Assembly: GCF_014905175.1 (NCBI RefSeq)
Contig: NC_057791.1
Coordinates: 22,234,537 to 22,298,536, forward strand
DNA from: Aphidius gifuensis
Lineage: Eukaryota; Arthropoda; Insecta; Hymenoptera; Braconidae
Direction: 5' to 3'
DNA: 64,000 bases
Shown here: positions 58,341 to 64,000 of the stretch, piece after piece
How the letters are laid out: each line of letters begins with the position of its first letter
Position numbering within the stretch: position 1 is the stretch's first letter
Notes under the pieces: model-generated
What the model saw: only the letters and a program-made list of their open reading frames with translations
Told to the model about the DNA's origin: nothing
The model's database searches: none
Translations under genes and position numbers: made by a program

Positions 58341-61288
58341 ATTTTCCACCAGACCTCCCTCGAGAAAATTTTATTTATATTTAGTACTTATACTTTTTCA
58401 ATGATGATGATGCACGACAACATCATTGATGACACCTCAAAAGTCAAAACAATGACAATAAATATCTAATCAATATTTAAAAAATAAAAAAAATAGAAAA
58501 ATTATTTTAATAATACTGTTATAATATGAAAACAAATATAATTAAAATTGTTGGTATATATATTTTAATGATTGAAAATATATTTCAAATGAAACTTCAA
58601 AATTTTTATAACTTTTGTTTCACTGGAAATGAAGGGCGGTTCATTTCCGTGAGTTAAGTATCAGCATCGTTGGCGGTCTCAAACTCTCAACGCAAAATCG
58701 ATTATTTACCTCATCGTGGGCGCGTCGATGATGATGATGATGGTAATGATGATGATGACCAGTCAATTTTCACCCCAAAGGTGCGATGTATAGCTATAAT
58801 CTCAGAACTTTTAAACTCAAAATATATATACCCATTTTTTTTTTCTAATTTATTTAATATTGATAGAAAGTCTTTCTTTTTCCGGTATACATAAGTTTAT
58901 ATATAGAATATTTTTTATATTTTATTTTCCCGGTCTATATTAAAGTCTAGTTAACTTCCTTCATATATAGAAACTCATAAGACGAATATGATAAAGACAC
59001 GGTGCTTTGGTTCGAAGTCAATAAGTTTTGATGTCGGTTTCCTTTGTGCGCGATGAATTTTTCTGTTGCGGGCCCGCACACAATCATTCTTTTTTTTTTA
59101 TTTCTTTTTTTTTATACACACATTTGAAAGGCCCACCAAAGTGCGTGGGACAATACCCAAATGGATTTTTCACAACTTCGACAATAAGCAATGTGCTTCG
59201 ATCAAATGGTCCACAACTAATCGAACAAACTATTTTTTCATTGTTGACTTTTATATATAGAATTTTTCAAGTGCCTCTTCTACAATGTATATAAATATAT
59301 TTTGAATGAGAAAAAAATAATACAAAATAAGTGTCAAATTTGATTGGGGGGTGTGATGATTAACAAGAATGAAAAAAAAAAAAAGTCTTTGATGATCAAA
59401 AATGAACTTGATTTACAATAAAAATATATAAAATTTTAATCGATTTGTCGAGGGGCTGACAAACTATCCAAACGATATATAATTTTGCAAATAAAAAGAA
59501 ATAAAAATGCATTTCTTCAAGATGTCTTTGTTCTTGTACACATATAAGTGTAACCGAAATGTCGATAAAGTTAATTTTAGTATTGTTTCTTTATATTAAA
59601 ATACTGTGTATATATAAAGCATTGACCTGCGAGCATTCAAAGTCTTTGTTCAATTCTACCATTGTCTGTGCTTCATGAAAAGAAAAGCATAGGTAATCAT
59701 ATCTTTTTTTTTTTTTTTGATTATTTTGAATTTTATTCGATGCCATAAAGCTCAACCTATAACGCGATACAGTTCCATGAAGCGCTTGTATATAAATATG
59801 ATATGAGAAACTTTGCATATTATAGCCTTGTTCGCCAGAATAATAACCCTGGATATAATTTTTTTTTTTTTTTTTTGTTTTATTTTATAAAACTGTTGTG
59901 GGCAATAAAATTGTCTGACTTAAAAGAATTATGACTACTGAATATATTTAAAATTAATTTTTTATTACAATAATTATTTAAAAGTATTTATAAACATTGT
60001 ACAATTATAAATTATTATTTAAACAGAACTTTATAAACAATTGTTGATTTATTTTTCAATCAATAAACGCTTTTTTTTCAATTTTAGAATTTATATGTTT
60101 ATAGTCAATTAGAAATTATTCAAGTGAAGGTTTAAAATTGATTCGACGTCGGAAGGCTTGGAACAATGAAAAATCACAAATTTACGAGTCAAATTAATTG
60201 TTGTTAGATAGATTTATATGTCGATTAATTTTTTTATGATTTGACTCAACTATTTTGTAGAATTTTCTATTTTTTAGTAATTTTTTTTTTCATCTATTTT
60301 GAGCTCTTAAATTGTTTGAAATATTTCTATCAAATTATTTCGAATGATGATTTGATTTTTATCATCAAACCAAAATTGATTGTTAAATAGATGGACAATA
60401 ATTACCACCTGGGTATATATTTAGTTTTTTTATATAAATATTTATTCAAAATATTCTAATTAATTTTTTTGTGATATGCAAAATACAAGCTATTTGCCAT
60501 GACGGTTATCAAATAAAAAAACAAAAATAAAATAATAATCTAGTCCCAGTTGACATTGGGATAAGAGGGTTCAGAAAATTCTTGTTTCACACCACCCTCA
60601 CTATCTCTCCAACAAATTCACTATGTCAACCCTCCGGTGAAATATCCGATTGGTGCTTCATCGACTGGAATTAATCCAACCCGACTGAACATTGAATTAC
60701 TGTCTGACTAGAGAGACTCTCCTCCAGTGATAAATTGATACTTTATAGATTTTTTTTCCACCAAATAAATCAGGTTAAAAAAATAAACACAAAAAACACT
60801 TTTAAATTAAATTTTTTTTTATTTTCCATTCAATACATAATTGAATGATAGATGTAAATAATTTGACTTGAATTAGTCTCTAATTTAATCTATCCCTAAA
60901 TAAAAAACAAAACAAAAAAAAAATTGCATTTAAAAAAATTCTATATAATAAAATATCAAGAAGAAAAAAAATAAAATACAAAAATTTCCAACTGAAAAAT
61001 TGAATAAAGTCTCAATCAACTAGTCATTCATATTTTCAGTTAAAAATATATGCAAGCTGTTGATGATCCAAAACGAATGAAAATATGTCACGCACATAAA
61101 AATATAATAGAAAAAAAATATTTTCCAAAAATCTGTACAAAATTAGGAAGTGAGTGGGTATTGTTGTCACAGGCCAAAAATTTCTAGCCAATGACATATA
61201 AATTTTCGAGTATATAAAAACATCTATATTATATGAGCCTTGTACATATTGTCAAGAGTTTATTTGTCTGGCCATCACTGCATCCGAG

Positions 61289-61322
61289 CATTGGATCCAT
61301 TACTAGCAGAATAGATCCAATG
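61289..61322. repeat. 9-bp perfect inverted repeat
   Basis: CATTGGATC (61289-61297) and GATCCAATG (61314-61322) around a 16-base loop, inside a complex island upstream of lb. Confidence 0.6.
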
Positions 61323-64000
61323 TGTATAAATATTAGACACGCCAGTCTATTGTCCTCCCCACATGAACTATCCACAAGACTTGCAAGTTATTTTTTTCAT
61401 ATTCATTTATTTATTTTATATTTATTAAACAATGAAAAGATAAAAAAAAATTTCTAGATAGTTTTGTTACTGGTTACAAGTTGTGTATACCAGCTGCAAA
61501 ATTGTGAATCGTGAAAACCATGGAGAAGATACTTTGTGGCCGCCCATTTGTGCGCGACCACCAACGTGGCTCCGATCGATTCGCGATACCCAAAGCCAAA
61601 GACCTCAGTAAAACCATCATGTTCACATTTAAATATTATTTTTTAATATTTAAAAATAATAAAATAAAATACTACAGACATTTGTTTTTGTTGTGTAAAT
61701 TATTTTCAGTATACTATAGATATTTTTATTTTTATTATTTTTTTTTTTTAATGAAGAAAAAAAATATTCGTCTTGTTAATATACTCATTATTTCATCAAG
61801 GTATCATCCTTTTTTGAACCCTCATTTTATTTCATATGTCATTGTTCACTTGGATTGCGAAAATTTGTAATTCCCAGGTCACGTAAATGATAGGTTACAT
61901 AATATTTTGCCAGGTGGTCACACATGCTTTTTACTTTTATTTTTTTTTTTTATTTTTGAGATATGGCTAATTTTATTATCGCTGTATTGACCCTAAATTG
62001 TAACAACGTATATTCCAAAGTATTATTCATTGAAAAAGAAATTTTTTTTTTTTTATTAAAATAATAAATAGTAGTGTAAAATAACAAAAAAAATTGATAA
62101 ATTATTGGTTACGAATTTATACTGTGATGTAGTTTACAATGTTGCGTGCAGATTCACGCAACTTTTTTGTGGGGTACCTGTAGATTTTTGAAATTTTTAT
62201 ATTAATTATTTATAATTTAATAGAGGCACGGTGGTTTTTTTTTTTTTTTTCAAATAATATATTTATATCGTACCGGGTAAGTGACAAACGCATGATTTAC
62301 AAAAATAAAAATTTCAGGGAAGAGTGACTTTTGTGACAAAGTTTATCATGAATCACGCATAAATGTTTTTTTTTTTTTTTTAAATAAATTATGTATATTC
62401 AAAAAAATATTAATGACAATTGCAATAAAGACCGAGTAAATTTTTATTTTTCATAATTTGATAAAAAAATAAAAATTACACAAGTTTTTCCTCATAATTT
62501 GGATTTTTTTTCATTCAAAAAATGTTCAATCAGTTATTCAAATGAAAAATATTACGCATGTCATTTAACTAGTCTCCAGTATAAAAATAAAATACAATTT
62601 GGAGTAAAAAAAAACCATCATTTAACAATACAACAAATGTGCTAAACACGCTAAGCAAAAAGACCATATGATTAAGTCCCCTCTTCATAACTTTTTTTAC
62701 ACTGAAAAAGTATTTTTAAAAATAAAGTTTGTAAATTTAAATGTAACATGGATTTGTAAACGCTAAATGATCTCTTTGAATATTGCTTACATATTAATTT
62801 TATTCGTCACGAATTTATTGGTAAAAATAATGGTGGTTGAGGGTAATTTCAACTCACACATTCACACAAATATATAAATAAAAATATCTTTTACAAAATG
62901 TACATTTGTGGATATATAACATGGTCTGGTCGACGGGGCCACGAGTAGACAGTAATTGAGTTTAAATATTACCCCAAAGACATCGATACGATTCGTCGAC
63001 CACCCTCTCTTTCCTTCTGTTATTCCCCCGACCATATTTTCCATTTACTTTTTTATTTAATTTTTCATTTTATAATACTTTTCACAATATAAAAAACCAA
63101 GGACAATGTTTTATTATTCATAAACAAATATGTCGCTAAATATATAATATTTATAAAAATTTAAAAAGTCATTCTGTCATATTTTCAATTTTACCACTAT
63201 CATTTTCACAAAGTGACTGACGTAAATTATATTTTCATTTATATTTTCGCACCCCAAATAAATAAATAAATACAAATAATATTATATATTTAAAAAAAAA
63301 AAAAACCATATTTTCATTTATATATTATTCAACAAAAAAAAAGCTTTATAACATAAATTATTAAAAATTAAATTATACATATTTTAAATTATAAATTTGA
63401 ATGAATTTTTGAAAAGCTTTGTCATTTTTTTTTTTTTTTCTGAATAATCTATTAATAAATTTGAATGAAAAATATTAGCTACCGTTTTTTATAAATTATT
63501 ACAAATAGATATTTAAAAAAAAATAAAAATAAATATTTTTGATGATTATAAATAGTTTGTTAGCATAAATCACAATGATGTGCTGAATAGACTTAATTCA
63601 TCCAAAGGATTAGTCTATTATAAATATGTGAAAGTCAGATATACAAAAAGGGACCTGAAAAAAAAAAATCATGATTATTTATTTTTATTAGCCGGAAGGA
63701 TAATGACAAGATATTCCGGTTGTTTTTTTTTTTGATTATTGATATTTGTTATTAATTTTTGTTGTTGTAATTTAACAATAAAATTTGAGAGAGTATAAAG
63801 CATCACGACAACGAAAACAACTGTAAGATATAACTTATGGGGTAGCATTACACACACATGATTAAATTGAACATACACTTGGGCATGTTGGTGATGTACA
63901 TGTGTACTTGAACAATATGTAATTTGAATGTGTACATTTATTTAATACAATACATGGCACTCGAGGGCCTTTGCATTATCATGCTAATTTATTAACCCAT

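Larger units (their letters stand above)
55261..64000. other. lb upstream region, noncoding
   Basis: No gene supported to the window end. Complex islands at 55740-55880, 55940-56200, 56780-57120, 58060-58400, 58620-58800, 59000-59260, 59590-59830, 60560-60720, 61140-61620 and 62880-63050. Three TCAAGTG sites occur (57243, 59268, 60120). The remaining sequence is AT-rich and homopolymer-laden. C15 or another NK-cluster gene would be expected beyond 64 kb but is not visible here. Confidence 0.4.

Noticed and set aside
61511..61870. 119-codon ORF with a good ATG context (AACCATGGAG)
   Set aside because: Only the first ~40 codons have mixed composition; the rest is T-rich low complexity. No domain and no splice acceptor support.
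1..64000. CRISPR arrays, bacterial operons, prophage or retroelement polymerase genes
   Set aside because: No regularly spaced repeats, ribosome-binding-site-led operons, or reverse transcriptase/transposase motifs; the DNA is an insect nuclear locus.

Overview
The window is eukaryotic nuclear DNA from an insect. It is strongly AT-rich (by eye about three quarters A+T), full of poly-A/T runs, with intron-containing genes and long gene-poor stretches. A parasitoid hymenopteran is a reasonable guess from the composition and gene content, but nothing here proves the order. Three kinds of gene are firmly supported. All lie in what is recognisably the bagpipe-ladybird part of the NK homeobox cluster, the conserved insect array tinman-bagpipe-ladybird-C15-slouch. 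Positions 1-2230 (+) hold a 5'-truncated bagpipe (bap, NKX3 family) gene in three exons, with an apparent frameshift in the first. Positions 54363 to 32763 (-) hold ladybird (lb, LBX family) in two coding exons separated by a 19.9-kb intron. bap and lb are convergent.

Between the two 3' ends, at 26468-27966 and 29255-30534 (+), sit two complete, tandemly duplicated four-exon genes for type II membrane glycosyltransferases of family GT31 (beta-1,3-galactosyltransferase-like). Their exon lengths are almost identical, and duplicated flanking sequence marks the edges of the copied unit. Related small foldback (MITE-like) elements then inserted independently: one into intron 1 of the first copy, one into the 3' UTR of the second. 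The second copy also uses a GC-AG intron where the first has GT-AG.

The other ~50 kb has no confident gene. From 7.0 to 10.5 kb there is a mixed block: decayed coding-like fragments (including a P-loop and a WDxAG-like motif suggestive of a small-GTPase relic on the - strand), a CCAAT-containing promoter-like patch near 9.2-9.45 kb, and two hydrophobic ORFs. The bap-GT31 interval, the lb intron and the 9.6 kb upstream of lb are AT-rich noncoding DNA, punctuated by 100-300 bp GC-richer islands and palindromic motifs that look like candidate cis-regulatory elements. Several contain NK-2-type sites (TCAAGTG), including two copies of the palindrome AAGTGGCCACTT. This is of interest because in Drosophila Tinman (an NK-2 protein) activates bap in dorsal mesoderm, and tin, bap and lb act together in mesoderm patterning. 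A perfect 16-bp hairpin lies just after the lb stop codon. No tRNA, rRNA, CRISPR array or transposase gene was seen, and I did not find a convincing new multi-gene system. The notable points are the glycosyltransferase pair inside the NK cluster and the cis-regulatory palindromes.
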